A stretch of DNA of 64,000 nt from Streptomyces sp. R21 (lineage in GTDB: Bacteria > Actinomycetota > Actinomycetes > Streptomycetales > Streptomycetaceae): contig NZ_CP163435.1 of assembly GCF_041051975.1 (NCBI RefSeq), forward strand, positions 5,022,001 to 5,086,000. The letters run 5' to 3'. Each line of letters opens with the position of its first letter. The first letter of the stretch is position 1. The translations under genes were made by a program, and so were the position numbers. The notes below the pieces were generated by a model that saw nothing but the letters and a program-made list of their open reading frames with translations, was not told where the DNA came from and searched no databases. Shown one piece after another: positions 33,057 through 41,696 of this stretch.

Positions 33057-34567
33057 GAGGAGCCCTCCCGCTTGTCGGCGGCGTGCCCGTGGCGGTACAG
33101 CGCGAGGGAGGGTGCGTAACGGCCCGAGGGTTCGCGCAGGTGCAGCTCCTCCAGGAGGTCGTGCGCCCACGTCCTGCCGAGCCTGCGGCACCATTCGAAG
33201 GGCCCCAGCGGGTAGTTGACGCCGAGCCGCATCGCCGTGTCGATGTCCTCCTCGGTGGCCACCCCCTTGGCGACGGCGTCGTGCGCCAGGTCCACGATCC
33301 GGGCCACGGTCCGCGCGACGATCATGCCGGGTGCGTCCCCGATGACACTGACGTCCTTGCCGAGCGCCTGGAAGAGGCCGATGGCCTCGGCGACCGTCTG
33401 CGGCGCGGTGTCCTGCGAGGCGGACAGCGCGATACGGGTGGCCCTCCGGTAGTCGAGCGCCAGGTCGAAGTAGACGACGTCACGGAACTCGATCGAGGTC
33501 TGGCCGTCCGCCAGCACCAGCTGGCCGCCGCTGGGCAGCATCAGCCGGGTGCCGTGGTCCTCCTCGTCCTCGCGGACCGGGATGCCCGCCTCGCGGATCA
33601 GGGCGAGCAGCTCGGAGGCGGGGCCCAGGTCGCCCTCGACCGTGACGTACGCGGGCGGCTGCGCCCGCTCCGCGGTGTGCGGCTCGGGGCGCTCGGCGTC
33701 GTCCCCGTAGTCGTACCAGCCCTGTCCCGCCTTGCGGCCGAACCGGCCGGACTCGACCAGGCGGCGCTGGGCGAGCGAGGGCGTGAACCGCACGTCCTGG
33801 AAGAAGGCCTGCCACACGGAATGCGTGACGGACTCGTTGACGTCCTGCCCGATCAGGTCGGTCAGCTCGAAGGGGCCCATCCTGAAGCCGCCCGACTCGC
33901 GCAGCACCGCGTCGATGGTCGCGGGGTCGGCCGCCTGCGACTCGTACACCGCGAAGGCCTCGGCGTAGTACGGCCGCGCGATGCGGTTGACGATGAAGCC
34001 GGGCGTGTCGGCGCACGCGACCGGCGTCTTCCCCCAGGCGCGCGCCATCTCGTACGCGCGCGTGGCGTACGTGACGTCGGTCGCGAAGCCGGAGACGACC
34101 TCCACGAGCGGCAGTAGCGGCGCGGGGTTGAAGAAGTGCAGCCCGACGAAACGGCCCGGGTGGCGCAGGGCGCCGCCGATGGCGGTGACGGACAGGGAGG
34201 AGGTGTTGGTGGCGAGCAGGCAGTCGTCCCCGACGACGTCCTCCAGCTCGCGGAACAGCTGCTGCTTCACGTCGAGCCGCTCCAGCACCGCCTCGACGAC
34301 GAGCGCGCAGTCCGCGAGCTCGGCGATCCCCTGCGCCGGGTGCAGCCGGGCGCGGGCGGCGTCCCGGTCGGCGCTCGTGAGACGGTCCTTCTCGACGAGC
34401 CGGTCCAGGCGGGCGCCGATCGCCTCGGCCGCCGCGTCGGCACGTCCGGGGACGGCGTCGTGGAGCCGCACGCGGTGTCCGGCGGTCAACGCGACCTGGG
34501 CGATGCCCTGGCCCATGGTGCCGGTACCGACGACGGCCACGGGGCTGCTGAGGTCGAGTGCTGTCAT
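33053..34567 (-). CDS. 3-hydroxyacyl-CoA dehydrogenase (PaaH-like)
   Basis: A 504-aa NAD-dependent enzyme of beta-oxidation or phenylacetate breakdown. The Rossmann domain opens with VVGTGTMGQGIAQVALTAG. The signature GLHFFNPAPLLPLVEVV and a first C-terminal 3HCDH domain (RIARPYYAEAFAVYESQ, IGQDVNESVTHSVW) follow. A linker and a second 3HCDH C-terminal domain (GVATEEDIDTAMRLGVNYPLG) complete the double-domain layout of PaaH/FadB2-type enzymes. The catalytic His lies in HFFNP. It is divergent from paaN with an operator-like palindrome between and translationally coupled to the TetR-family gene downstream. Confidence 0.88.
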   Translation of the reverse strand: MTALDLSSPVAVVGTGTMGQGIAQVALTAGHRVRLHDAVPGRADAAAEAIGARLDRLVEKDRLTSADRDAARARLHPAQGIAELADCALVVEAVLERLDVKQQLFRELEDVVGDDCLLATNTSSLSVTAIGGALRHPGRFVGLHFFNPAPLLPLVEVVSGFATDVTYATRAYEMARAWGKTPVACADTPGFIVNRIARPYYAEAFAVYESQAADPATIDAVLRESGGFRMGPFELTDLIGQDVNESVTHSVWQAFFQDVRFTPSLAQRRLVESGRFGRKAGQGWYDYGDDAERPEPHTAERAQPPAYVTVEGDLGPASELLALIREAGIPVREDEEDHGTRLMLPSGGQLVLADGQTSIEFRDVVYFDLALDYRRATRIALSASQDTAPQTVAEAIGLFQALGKDVSVIGDAPGMIVARTVARIVDLAHDAVAKGVATEEDIDTAMRLGVNYPLGPFEWCRRLGRTWAHDLLEELHLREPSGRYAPSLALYRHGHAADKREGSS

Positions 34568-34623
34568 GTGCGCGATCCTCCCGCACGGGGTTTTCCACAG
34601 ATGCGGCGGACCCCCTTGTCCCG

Positions 34624-34637
34624 ACCGATCGTTCGGT
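34624..34637. promoter_or_regulatory. PaaR-type operator palindrome between 3HCDH and paaN
   Basis: ACCGATCGTTCGGT matches ACCG-NN-CG-NN-CGGT exactly. It lies in the 148-bp divergent promoter region, so one repressor could control both the dehydrogenase-TetR operon and paaN. Confidence 0.65.
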
Positions 34638-34715
34638 TACTCTAGCCGTGTCTGTCCATTCCTGCCCAGCTCATGGGCTCGACGAGGAGCTCAAGAGACG
34701 AGGAGTTGGTCCCTG

Positions 34716-36422
34716 ATGGCCGCCGAACTGACCGCGCACCAGCTGACCGCCGCACACCGGCCCACTCTCGACCAGGCGCTGGAAGCGATCCGCACGCGCG
34801 CGTACTGGTCCCCGCACCCCGAGCACCCCAAGGCGTACGGCGAGAACGGCAGCCTGGGCATGGCGGAGGGCAAGGCCGCCTTCGACGCCCTCCTGGGCAC
34901 CCGCCTCGACCTCGGCCAGCCCGGCACCGACGACTGGGTGGGCGGCGAGGTCTCGCCGTACGGAATCGAGCTGGGCGTCACGTACCCGCACGCGGACCTC
35001 GACGTGCTGCTGCCCGCCATGCGGGCCGGGCAGCGCGCATGGCGCGACGCGGGCGCGGAGATGCGCGCCGTGGTCTGCCTGGAGATCCTCAAGCGGATCA
35101 GCAACCGCACGCACGAGCTCGCACACGCGGTCATGCACACCAGCGGCCAGGCCTTCATGATGGCGTTCCAGGCGGGCGGCCCGCACGCGCAGGACCGCGG
35201 CCTGGAAGCGGTGGCGTACGCCTACGTGGAGCAGGTCCGCACCCCCGACAACGCCGAGTGGACCAAGCCCCAGGGCAAGCGGGACCCGCTCGCACTGACC
35301 AAGCAGTTCACGCCCGTGCCGCGCGGCATCGCCCTGATGATCGGCTGCAACACCTTCCCGACGTGGAACGGCTACCCGGGCCTGTTCGCCTCCCTGGCCA
35401 CCGGCAACGCGGTGCTCGTGAAGCCCCACCCGCGCGCGGTGCTGCCGCTCGCGCTCACCGTCCAGGTCGCCCGCGAGGTCCTCGCCGAGGCGGGCTTCGA
35501 CCCGAACCTGGTGGCGCTGGCCGCCGAGCGTCCGGGCGAGGGCATCGCCAAGACCCTGGCCACCCGCCCCGAGATCCGGATCATCGACTACACGGGCTCG
35601 ACGGCGTTCGGCGACTGGCTGGAGACCAACGCCCGCCAGGCGCAGGTCTACACGGAGAAGGCCGGCGTCAACACGGTGATCGTGGAGTCGACCGACAACT
35701 ACAAGGGCATGCTCGCCAACCTGGCGTTCTCGCTGTCCCTGTACAGCGGCCAGATGTGCACCACCCCGCAGAACCTGCTCATCCCCCGCGACGGCATCCG
35801 CACGGAGGAGGGCCCCCGGTCCTTCGACGAGGTCGTCGCCGACCTCGCCAGGTCCGTCGGCGGGCTCCTCGGTGACGACGCCCGCGCCAATGGGCTCCTC
35901 GGCGCCATCGTCAACCCGGACGTGAAGGCCCGCCTGGAGGCCGCCGCGGGCCTCGGTGAAGTCGCCCTCGCCTCACGGGAGATCAGCAACCCCGAGTTCC
36001 CGGACGCGGTCGTACGTACGCCCGTGATCGTGAAGCTCGACGGAGCGCGGAAATATTGGGAGGGGGCCGACGACGAGGCCGCCTACATGAGCGAGTGCTT
36101 CGGTCCCGTCTCCTTCGCGGTGGCCGTCGACTCGGCGGCGGACGCGGTGGAGCTGCTGCGCCGCACGATCAGCGACAAGGGCGCGATGACCGTCGGCGCG
36201 TACACCACCTCCGAGGAGGTCGAGCAGCTCGTCCAGGAGGCCTGCCTGGAGGAGTGCGCCCAGCTCTCGCTGAACCTCACCGGCGGGGTCTACGTCAACC
36301 AGACCGCGGCCTTCTCCGACTTCCACGGCTCGGGCGGCAACCCGGCGGCCAACGCGGCACTGTGCGACGGGGCGTTCGTCGCGGGACGCTTCCGCGTGGT
36401 GGAGGTCCGCCGGGAGGCCTGA
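34716..36422 (+). CDS. paaN: Phenylacetic acid degradation protein PaaN (aldehyde dehydrogenase family)
   Basis: A 568-aa aldehyde-dehydrogenase-superfamily protein of the PaaN type, which oxidises the semialdehyde or ring-opened product of phenylacetyl-CoA. It has the N-terminal PaaN phrase ALEAIRTRAYWSPHPEHPKA, the NAD-binding IDYTGSTAFGDWLETNA, the catalytic cysteine in SGQMCTTPQNLLIPRDG and the late ECFGPVSFAVAVDSAADAV. No hydratase (MaoC) domain is fused. ATG 34716 follows GAGGAG at 34699-34704 or so. It is convergent with the SpoU-type methyltransferase gene; the 20 bases between them are a relic of the 162-bp palindrome. Confidence 0.9.
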   Translation: MAAELTAHQLTAAHRPTLDQALEAIRTRAYWSPHPEHPKAYGENGSLGMAEGKAAFDALLGTRLDLGQPGTDDWVGGEVSPYGIELGVTYPHADLDVLLPAMRAGQRAWRDAGAEMRAVVCLEILKRISNRTHELAHAVMHTSGQAFMMAFQAGGPHAQDRGLEAVAYAYVEQVRTPDNAEWTKPQGKRDPLALTKQFTPVPRGIALMIGCNTFPTWNGYPGLFASLATGNAVLVKPHPRAVLPLALTVQVAREVLAEAGFDPNLVALAAERPGEGIAKTLATRPEIRIIDYTGSTAFGDWLETNARQAQVYTEKAGVNTVIVESTDNYKGMLANLAFSLSLYSGQMCTTPQNLLIPRDGIRTEEGPRSFDEVVADLARSVGGLLGDDARANGLLGAIVNPDVKARLEAAAGLGEVALASREISNPEFPDAVVRTPVIVKLDGARKYWEGADDEAAYMSECFGPVSFAVAVDSAADAVELLRRTISDKGAMTVGAYTTSEEVEQLVQEACLEECAQLSLNLTGGVYVNQTAAFSDFHGSGGNPAANAALCDGAFVAGRFRVVEVRREA

Positions 36423-36443
36423 GAGCCGATGGGACACAGGCTC
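36423..36443. repeat. Collapsed copy of the 162-bp palindromic element
   Basis: GAGCC followed by GATGGGACACAGGCTC. The last 16 bases equal the right end of the element at 3857-4018 (GATGTGACACAGGCTC) but for one base, and GAGCC equals its left end. It exactly fills the gap between the convergent paaN and methyltransferase stops and can form a 6-bp hairpin, so it may also terminate transcription. Confidence 0.6.
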
Positions 36444-37282
36444 TAAGGAACGTGCGGTGCGCCCCCGGTCGCGCTCCAGTGGTACAGCGTCATGGCCACA
36501 CTGGTCGCGAGGTTGTAGCTGGAGACCTGGGGGCGCATCGGCAGGGACACCAGGTGGTCGGTGCGGGCGCGCAGTTCGGCGGAGAGGCCGGTGCGCTCGG
36601 ATCCGAACGCGAGCACGGCGTCGTCGGGGAGCTTCATGCCGCGGATGTCCTCGCCCTCCGGGTCGAGCGCGAACACCGGGCCCGGCGGCAGCTCGTCCAC
36701 CGTCAGCCGCTCCACGGCGGTCGCGAAGTGCAGGCCCGCTCCACCGCGTACGACCGTGGGATGCCAGGGGTCCAGCGTGCCGGTCATGACCACCCCGGTC
36801 GCGCCGAAGCCAGCCGCGAGCCGGATCACGGCCCCGGCGTTGCCGAGGTTGCGCGGATTGTCCAGCACCACCACGGGCGCACTGCGGGGCGTCCGTGCCA
36901 GCGCACGCAGATTCGCCTCGCGGGCAGGCCGTACGGCGAGGGCGGCGACCGCGGTGGGATGCGGGCGCGGAATCAGCGCCTTCAGCGTCTCCTGCGGCAC
37001 CTCCGTCAGCAGCGCGTCGAGCCGGTCACGTACGTCCGGGGCGAGTTCGTCGGCCAGCGCGAGGGCGGCCGCCCGGTCGACGGTGACGGCCACCGGAATG
37101 TCCGCCCCGAACCGCACCGCGTGCTTGAGAGCGTGAAAGCCGTCGAGCAGCACGGAGCCGTCGGCCAGCCTGCGCCAGGCACGTACGGGGTCGAGCGTGG
37201 CGGACACCGGATCGCCCGAACCACGTGCGGAGTCGGGCGAGACGGGCACGGGATCGCCCGGAGCACGTACGGGGTCGTTCAT
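36443..37282 (-). CDS. TrmH/SpoU-family RNA 2'-O-methyltransferase
   Basis: A 279-aa SPOUT methyltransferase. The N-terminal substrate-binding region is around residues 35-105, and the knotted SAM-binding domain carries the three motifs: VVVLDNPRNLGNAGAVIRLA (motif 1, with the catalytic Arg and Asn), VLAFGSERTGLS (motif 2) and LPMRPQVSSYNLATSVAMTL (motif 3). It should methylate ribose 2'-OH in tRNA or rRNA. The Pro/Asp-rich first 30 residues (DPVRAPGDPVPVSPDSARG) are a low-complexity extension. Its ATG overlaps the HTTM gene stop by four bases, so it is the third gene of the DUF5819-HTTM-methyltransferase set. Confidence 0.88.
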   Translation of the reverse strand: MNDPVRAPGDPVPVSPDSARGSGDPVSATLDPVRAWRRLADGSVLLDGFHALKHAVRFGADIPVAVTVDRAAALALADELAPDVRDRLDALLTEVPQETLKALIPRPHPTAVAALAVRPAREANLRALARTPRSAPVVVLDNPRNLGNAGAVIRLAAGFGATGVVMTGTLDPWHPTVVRGGAGLHFATAVERLTVDELPPGPVFALDPEGEDIRGMKLPDDAVLAFGSERTGLSAELRARTDHLVSLPMRPQVSSYNLATSVAMTLYHWSATGGAPHVP

Positions 37283-38514
37283 GCCGTGAAGCCTACGTGC
37301 GTGTGCTCGGCCGGCTCCGGGGTGCGCGGCTGCTCCCCTCGCGGCTCCGGTAGCGGGCGCCCACCTCCCGGAAACAGCCCTCCACGCGCGCGCGTGGCCC
37401 ACGCGCCGAGGCGCCGCAGGAAGGACGTCGGCAGGAACACCGCGTCGGCGGCGATCATCGCGAGCGAGAAGAACGGCAGCCCCAGGACCACGGCGATCAC
37501 CGCGTGCTCGGTCATCATCACCGCCAGCAGGACGTTCTTGACCCGCCGGTTGAACAGCGTGAACGGGAAGGCGACCTGCACCACGACCGTCCCGTACGTC
37601 ACCAGCATCACCATCACGCCATGCGCGGCGAGCAGGTCGGAGAGCGCGGGCCACGGCGAAAAGTAGTCCAGATGGAGCGGGTAGTAGACGGCGGTGCCGT
37701 CCTGCCAGCGCGAGCCCTGGATCTTGTACCAGCCGGCGGTCGAGTAGATCAGACACGCCTCGGCCATGATCACGAACAGGCCCGCGTTGTGCACGACGTT
37801 GGCGATGACGTCGAGCAGGATGCGGGGCTCCGCGCGCGGCCCGAGGCGCCCGACGCACCACCACAGGCCCTGAACCGCCCACAGCCCCCAGAAGACCGTC
37901 GCCCAGCCGCCCAGCCAGCCGCCGCCGATCTTGCCCGCTCCCGTCGCCACCGCCAGCACGAGGCCGAGCACGAACCACAGGGCGGGACCGACCCGGTCGG
38001 GGCCGGGCCCCCGCTCCCCACGCGCGCGTGCCGCCTGCCCGAGCCGCGCCCGGCGCGCGTCCAGCGACCACACCTGGGCGCAGCGCGTCAGCACCAGGTA
38101 GATCGCCATCAGATGGATGACGTTGTCGCCGCCGTCCCCCATGAAGACGCTGCGGTTCTGCAGCGAGAGCACGCCGACCATGAAGAGCACCGACATCGTG
38201 CGGGTGCGCCAGCCCAGCATCAGCAGAACGCTCGACAGGGCGGCCAGCACGTAGACGGTCTCGAACCAGAACTGGCTGTCCGACCAGAGCAGGACCGTGA
38301 AGGCGTGGTTGTTCGCGATGAGCTGCTGGGCGAGATCCCAGCTCCACGGCCCGTCGGGCCCGTACATCTCCTGGCGGTGCGGGAACTCGCGCAGCAGGAA
38401 CAGCAACCACGTGGCGGAGAAGCCGATCCGGATCACGGCGGACTGGTACGGGCCGAGGGCCGCGCCGGTGACCCGGGTGACACCGCGCGAGACCCAGAGG
38501 GCGAATCGGTTCAT
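37279..38514 (-). CDS. HTTM-domain membrane protein (vitamin K gamma-carboxylase-like)
   Basis: A 411-aa polytopic membrane protein with the horizontally transferred transmembrane (HTTM) domain related to vitamin K-dependent gamma-carboxylase. Phrases include AVIRIGFSATWLLFLLREFP, FMGDGGDNVIHLMAIYLVLT, LIYSTAGWYKIQGSRWQDGT and FPFTLFNRRVKNVLLAVMM. About eight to ten hydrophobic helices are visible. The catalytic Lys of true carboxylases cannot be placed with confidence (KIQG is a candidate). The substrate is unknown. It is coupled to the DUF5819 gene upstream (four-base overlap) and the methyltransferase downstream. A Pro-rich tail follows the last helix. Confidence 0.85.
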   Translation of the reverse strand: MNRFALWVSRGVTRVTGAALGPYQSAVIRIGFSATWLLFLLREFPHRQEMYGPDGPWSWDLAQQLIANNHAFTVLLWSDSQFWFETVYVLAALSSVLLMLGWRTRTMSVLFMVGVLSLQNRSVFMGDGGDNVIHLMAIYLVLTRCAQVWSLDARRARLGQAARARGERGPGPDRVGPALWFVLGLVLAVATGAGKIGGGWLGGWATVFWGLWAVQGLWWCVGRLGPRAEPRILLDVIANVVHNAGLFVIMAEACLIYSTAGWYKIQGSRWQDGTAVYYPLHLDYFSPWPALSDLLAAHGVMVMLVTYGTVVVQVAFPFTLFNRRVKNVLLAVMMTEHAVIAVVLGLPFFSLAMIAADAVFLPTSFLRRLGAWATRARGGLFPGGGRPLPEPRGEQPRTPEPAEHTHVGFTA

Positions 38515-39531
38515 CGGGCGCTCGCCTTCGTCCGGACGGGGGCCTGAGCGGGGACCTGGCCAGGGGCTTGGGCGGCCGTCCGGGCGGCGGCCTGCGCTTC
38601 CGTCCGGTCATCCCGGGCCACCGCCCACCAGGGAAGGACGCGGAGCACGGGCTTGTCCGACACCTGCTCCTCGCTCCACTTGGGGGGCGGCACGTTGGTC
38701 GTACGGGAGCGGACCTGGACGCGCTCGACATCGCCGCCCACCGCGTCGCGGTCCAGGCGCAGCACCACGATCCGACGCAGGTACTTCTCGGAGAGGGCGC
38801 CGCGCAGGGCCATGGGACGGTTCGCGCTGTCGTGCGTGGCGACGTAGAAGTCCCAGGCCCGACGCAGTTCGTTCTGCTGGGTGTGGCTCGGCAGCAGATT
38901 GCCGCCGATGGCCGCGCCGTCCAGCGCCGACAGGTCGTACCAGCCGGTCTCCCGGCTGCTGCCGTTCTCCAGGCGGACCTCGGCGCGGACCTGGACCGCG
39001 ATGTTCTGCTGGAGCGGGTTGGGCGCGAAGAGCTTCCAGTTCTGCTCGAACTCGGGATAGACCCACTCGTCGATCGCCCGCCCGTGCTGCCTGGTGACCG
39101 TGTTCGACGGCGCGACATGCAGGAACACCATGCCGAGATGCACACAGGCGGCGACCGCCACGACCGCGAGCGCGAGGGCCGCAGCGATCTGGTACCGGAG
39201 GGAGAGGGCGGCGACACCGGTGGGCGCGGGCACGGGGGGCACAGCGGGCACAGCAGGGACGGCCAGGACGGCAGGGGTGGTGAAGGCGGCAGGTGGAGGG
39301 TCGGGGGGCGGGATGTGGGTGGTGTCAGTGGTGTCAGTGGTGTCAGTGGTGTCGGTGGGCTCAGTGGGCTCGGTGGGCTCGGTGGGCTCGGCGACCTGGG
39401 GCTCGTCGGGCTCCGGGGCGGGGGGCACGGGGGTGGGGGACTCGGGGACGGGGGGACTCGTTGGGCGGCACGAAGCCGTGCGGCTCGGCCGGGCCCTGCC
39501 CGGCGTTCGAGTCCTCGTCGTGCGCGTTCAT
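38511..39531 (-). pseudogene. DUF5819-family membrane protein, apparent one-base frameshift
   Basis: The main frame (38511-39428) encodes a repeat-rich linker (PTEPTEPTEPTDTTDTTDTT), one transmembrane helix (LALAVVAVAACVHLGMVFLH) and an outer domain with WVYPEFEQNWKLFAPNPLQQ, typical of DUF5819, which often accompanies HTTM genes. The natural start appears to be ATG 39531 (MNAHDEDSNAGQGPAEPHG) in another frame, with GGGGCGG upstream. Dropping one base from the run of six G at 39450-39455 joins the two frames and reads NESPVPESPTPVPPAPEPDE. So the gene is either disrupted, slippage-controlled or misread. If only the short frame is used, GTG 39428 has no ribosome-binding site. Confidence 0.7.
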
Positions 39532-39948
39532 TCCGCCCCGATTCCGATGCCGCTGTTCGCTGCCGATGCCGCTTTCCGATGCCCGATGCCAAGTGCCCGA
39601 TGCCAGGTCCGATTCTCGCCGCGGTCCACGCGGAGCCGTACCGCCCACGCACACCGCGCCAGGGCATTCGCACGGGAACGGTACTCAGGCACGCCCACCC
39701 GGCACAGCCCCGGGAGACACAGCCGTCACTCCGGCGGCGCCACGGTTGTCCACAGCGGTTGACACCTTACGGCGCCACGCTCCACGGTCGAATCAAGCCG
39801 ACCGAACGATCGGCTGGTCGGTTTGCCGAGGTGCGGCGAGCCGTTCCAGCCCTCCAGCCGTTCCCTTCTCCTAGAACCTGTTCTATCTTGACGGTCCGTC
39901 AGATCCGGAGGTCCGGTCGGTGGGCCGGCGCGCGGGAAGGCAGGGACC
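39532..39948. other. 417-bp intergenic region with short repeats and an operator
   Basis: No gene is visible. 39538-39610 is a cluster of short CGATGCC-type repeats. A DnaA-box match (TTGTCCACA) lies at 39746-39754 and a PaaR-like palindrome at 39801-39814. The region must hold the acyl-CoA dehydrogenase promoter and the one for the divergent DUF5819 gene. Confidence 0.5.
39801..39814. promoter_or_regulatory. PaaR-type operator-like palindrome before the acyl-CoA dehydrogenase gene
   Basis: ACCGAACGATCGGC fits ACCG-NN-CG-NN-CGGT except at the last base. It sits 135 bp upstream of the GTG start at 39949. Confidence 0.5.
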
Positions 39949-41151
39949 GTGGACTTCACCTTCACCGAGGAGCAGCAGGCGGCGCTCGAGGCGGCGAAAG
40001 CGGTGTTCGCGGGGGTGGCTCCCGACGGCGTGCCCAGCCCCGCGCTGACGGCGGGCGCCGTCGCGGACGACTTCGACCGGGCGTTGTGGGCCAGGCTCGC
40101 CGACGCCGACCTGCTGAGCCTGCTCCTCGACGCCGAGTACGACGGCGCGGGACTCGACGCCGTCACCCTGTGCCTGGTGCTGCGCGAGGCGGGGAAGGTG
40201 CTCGCCCGGGTGCCACTCCTGGAGAGCACGGCGGCCGCGGCGGCCGTACAGGCCTACGGCGGCCACGAGCTGAAGGCGGATCTGCTCGCGCGTGCGGGAC
40301 GCGGCGAGGTCGTCCTGACCGTCGCGGCGAACGGCCGGACCGGGCACGATCCGGCCGAACTCGCGGTGACCGCACGGCAGGACGGTGACACCTGGGTGCT
40401 GGACGGGGTGCAGACGGCGGTCCCATGGGCGCACAACGCCGACTTCACCGTCGTACCTGCCCATGTGACGGGACATGTCACGGGGCCTGTCACGGGACAT
40501 GTCGCCGGGTCGGACGACGCCGGCGGGGGGAGCGACGGCACGGAACGCGCCGTACTCGCGCTCGTGCCCCGTGTCCACGAGGGGGTCGGCATCGGCGAGC
40601 AGATCTCCACGACCGGCGAACGGCTCGGCGAACTGCGTCTGGAGTCCGTACGGATCGCCGCCCGGGACGTCATCGACGCCGAGGGCGCGTGGGAGTGGCT
40701 ACGGGAGCTGCTGGCCACCGGGACATGCGCGCTCGCGCTCGGACTCGGCGACGGTGTGCTCGCGATGACCAGCTCCTACACCAGCAAGCGGGAGCAGTTC
40801 GGCTTTCCCGTCGCCACGTTCCAGGCCGTCGCCGTCCAGGCCGCCGACCGCTATATCGACCTGCGTGCCATGGAGGCGACCCTCTGGCAGGCCGCCTGGC
40901 GGATCAGCACGGGCGCGGGGGGCGCTCTCCCGGCGTCCGGGGATGTGGCCGTGGCGAAGATCTGGGCGTCCGAGGGCGTACGGCGGGTCGTGCAGACCGC
41001 GCAGCATCTGCACGGGGGCTTCGGCGCCGACACCGACTATTCGCTGCACCGGTACCACGCCTGGGCCAAGCAGCTGGAGCTGTCCCTGGGACCGGCCGCG
41101 GCACACGAGGAGGCCCTCGGGGACCTGCTCGCGGCGCATCCCCTGGGCTGA
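39949..41151 (+). CDS. Acyl-CoA dehydrogenase
   Basis: A 400-aa FAD flavoprotein that oxidises acyl-CoA to the enoyl-CoA. The helical N-terminus is FTFTEEQQAALEAAKAVFAG. The middle beta domain is partly replaced by a short repeat (HVTGHVTGPVTGHVAG) followed by a Gly/Ser loop. The C-terminal helical domain has SYTSKREQFGFPVATFQAVA, where family members contact FAD, and AQHLHGGFGADTDYSLHRYH. The substrate range is unknown. GTG 39949 follows GGGAAGG. A PaaR-like site upstream suggests control together with paaN and 3-hydroxyacyl-CoA dehydrogenase. Confidence 0.87.
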   Translation: MDFTFTEEQQAALEAAKAVFAGVAPDGVPSPALTAGAVADDFDRALWARLADADLLSLLLDAEYDGAGLDAVTLCLVLREAGKVLARVPLLESTAAAAAVQAYGGHELKADLLARAGRGEVVLTVAANGRTGHDPAELAVTARQDGDTWVLDGVQTAVPWAHNADFTVVPAHVTGHVTGPVTGHVAGSDDAGGGSDGTERAVLALVPRVHEGVGIGEQISTTGERLGELRLESVRIAARDVIDAEGAWEWLRELLATGTCALALGLGDGVLAMTSSYTSKREQFGFPVATFQAVAVQAADRYIDLRAMEATLWQAAWRISTGAGGALPASGDVAVAKIWASEGVRRVVQTAQHLHGGFGADTDYSLHRYHAWAKQLELSLGPAAAHEEALGDLLAAHPLG

Positions 41152-41180
41152 ACCCTCACCCCGTCCGGGTCCCGGTCCCC

Positions 41181-41210
41181 GTCCCAGTCCCGCTCACGCG
41201 GGACCGGGAC
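41181..41210. terminator. Hairpin between acyl-CoA dehydrogenase and rhodanese genes
   Basis: Inverted repeat 41181-41193 with 41198-41210 (13 bp, one mismatch, 4-base loop) between two convergent genes. Confidence 0.65.
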
Positions 41211-41223
41211 ACCCGACCCAGGG

Positions 41224-41571
41224 TTACAGCACGAAGCCGGTCTGGCCCTTGTCGTCCACGACGGGGCGGCCGGCGGCTGCCCAGATCTGCATGCCCCCGT
41301 CGACGTTCACCGCGTCGATGCCCTGCTGGACCAGGTACTGCGTGACCTGCGCCGAACGGCCACCGGAGCGGCAGATCACGTGGATCCGGCCGTCCTGCGG
41401 AGCCGCCTCGGTCAACTCGCCGTAGCGGGCGACGAATTCACTGATGGGGATGTGCAACGCCCCCGCGGCGTGACCCGCCTGCCACTCGTCGTCCTCACGG
41501 ACGTCCAGCAGGAAGTCTCCGTCCGCGAGATCCCCGACCTCGACCGTGGGCACACCAGATCCAAAAGCCAT
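41224..41571 (-). CDS. Rhodanese-domain protein
   Basis: A 115-aa single rhodanese domain. The fold opens with GDFLLDVREDDEWQAGHAAG and has the active-site loop VICRSGGRSAQVTQYL with Cys67, which would carry a persulfide in sulfur transfer, or act on related small anions. The protein has no signal peptide. ATG 41571 gives the normal family length. It converges with the acyl-CoA dehydrogenase gene and lies 125 bp downstream of the J-domain gene, on the same strand. Confidence 0.88.
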   Translation of the reverse strand: MAFGSGVPTVEVGDLADGDFLLDVREDDEWQAGHAAGALHIPISEFVARYGELTEAAPQDGRIHVICRSGGRSAQVTQYLVQQGIDAVNVDGGMQIWAAAGRPVVDDKGQTGFVL

Positions 41572-41696
41572 ACCCCGACGCTACCCGACGGCACCGACAC
41601 CCCGGACCCTGCCCGTGCGACTCGGTCCACCAGACCGACGGCCCGCCCGGCTCGCCTGCTCGGTCAGCCCGACGGCCTGGCCAGGCGTCAGCGCGG

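Noticed and set aside
38511..39673. A continuous open frame from the methyltransferase to 39673
   Set aside because: It passes through HTTM and DUF5819 genes in the wrong frame with Ser/Pro/Arg-rich sequence; only its end is the methyltransferase.
41376..41395. Other CACGTG hexamers (for example near 7195, 9035, 10857, 41383, 62793) as parS
   Set aside because: Their flanks differ from GTTT/AAAC at three or more positions.
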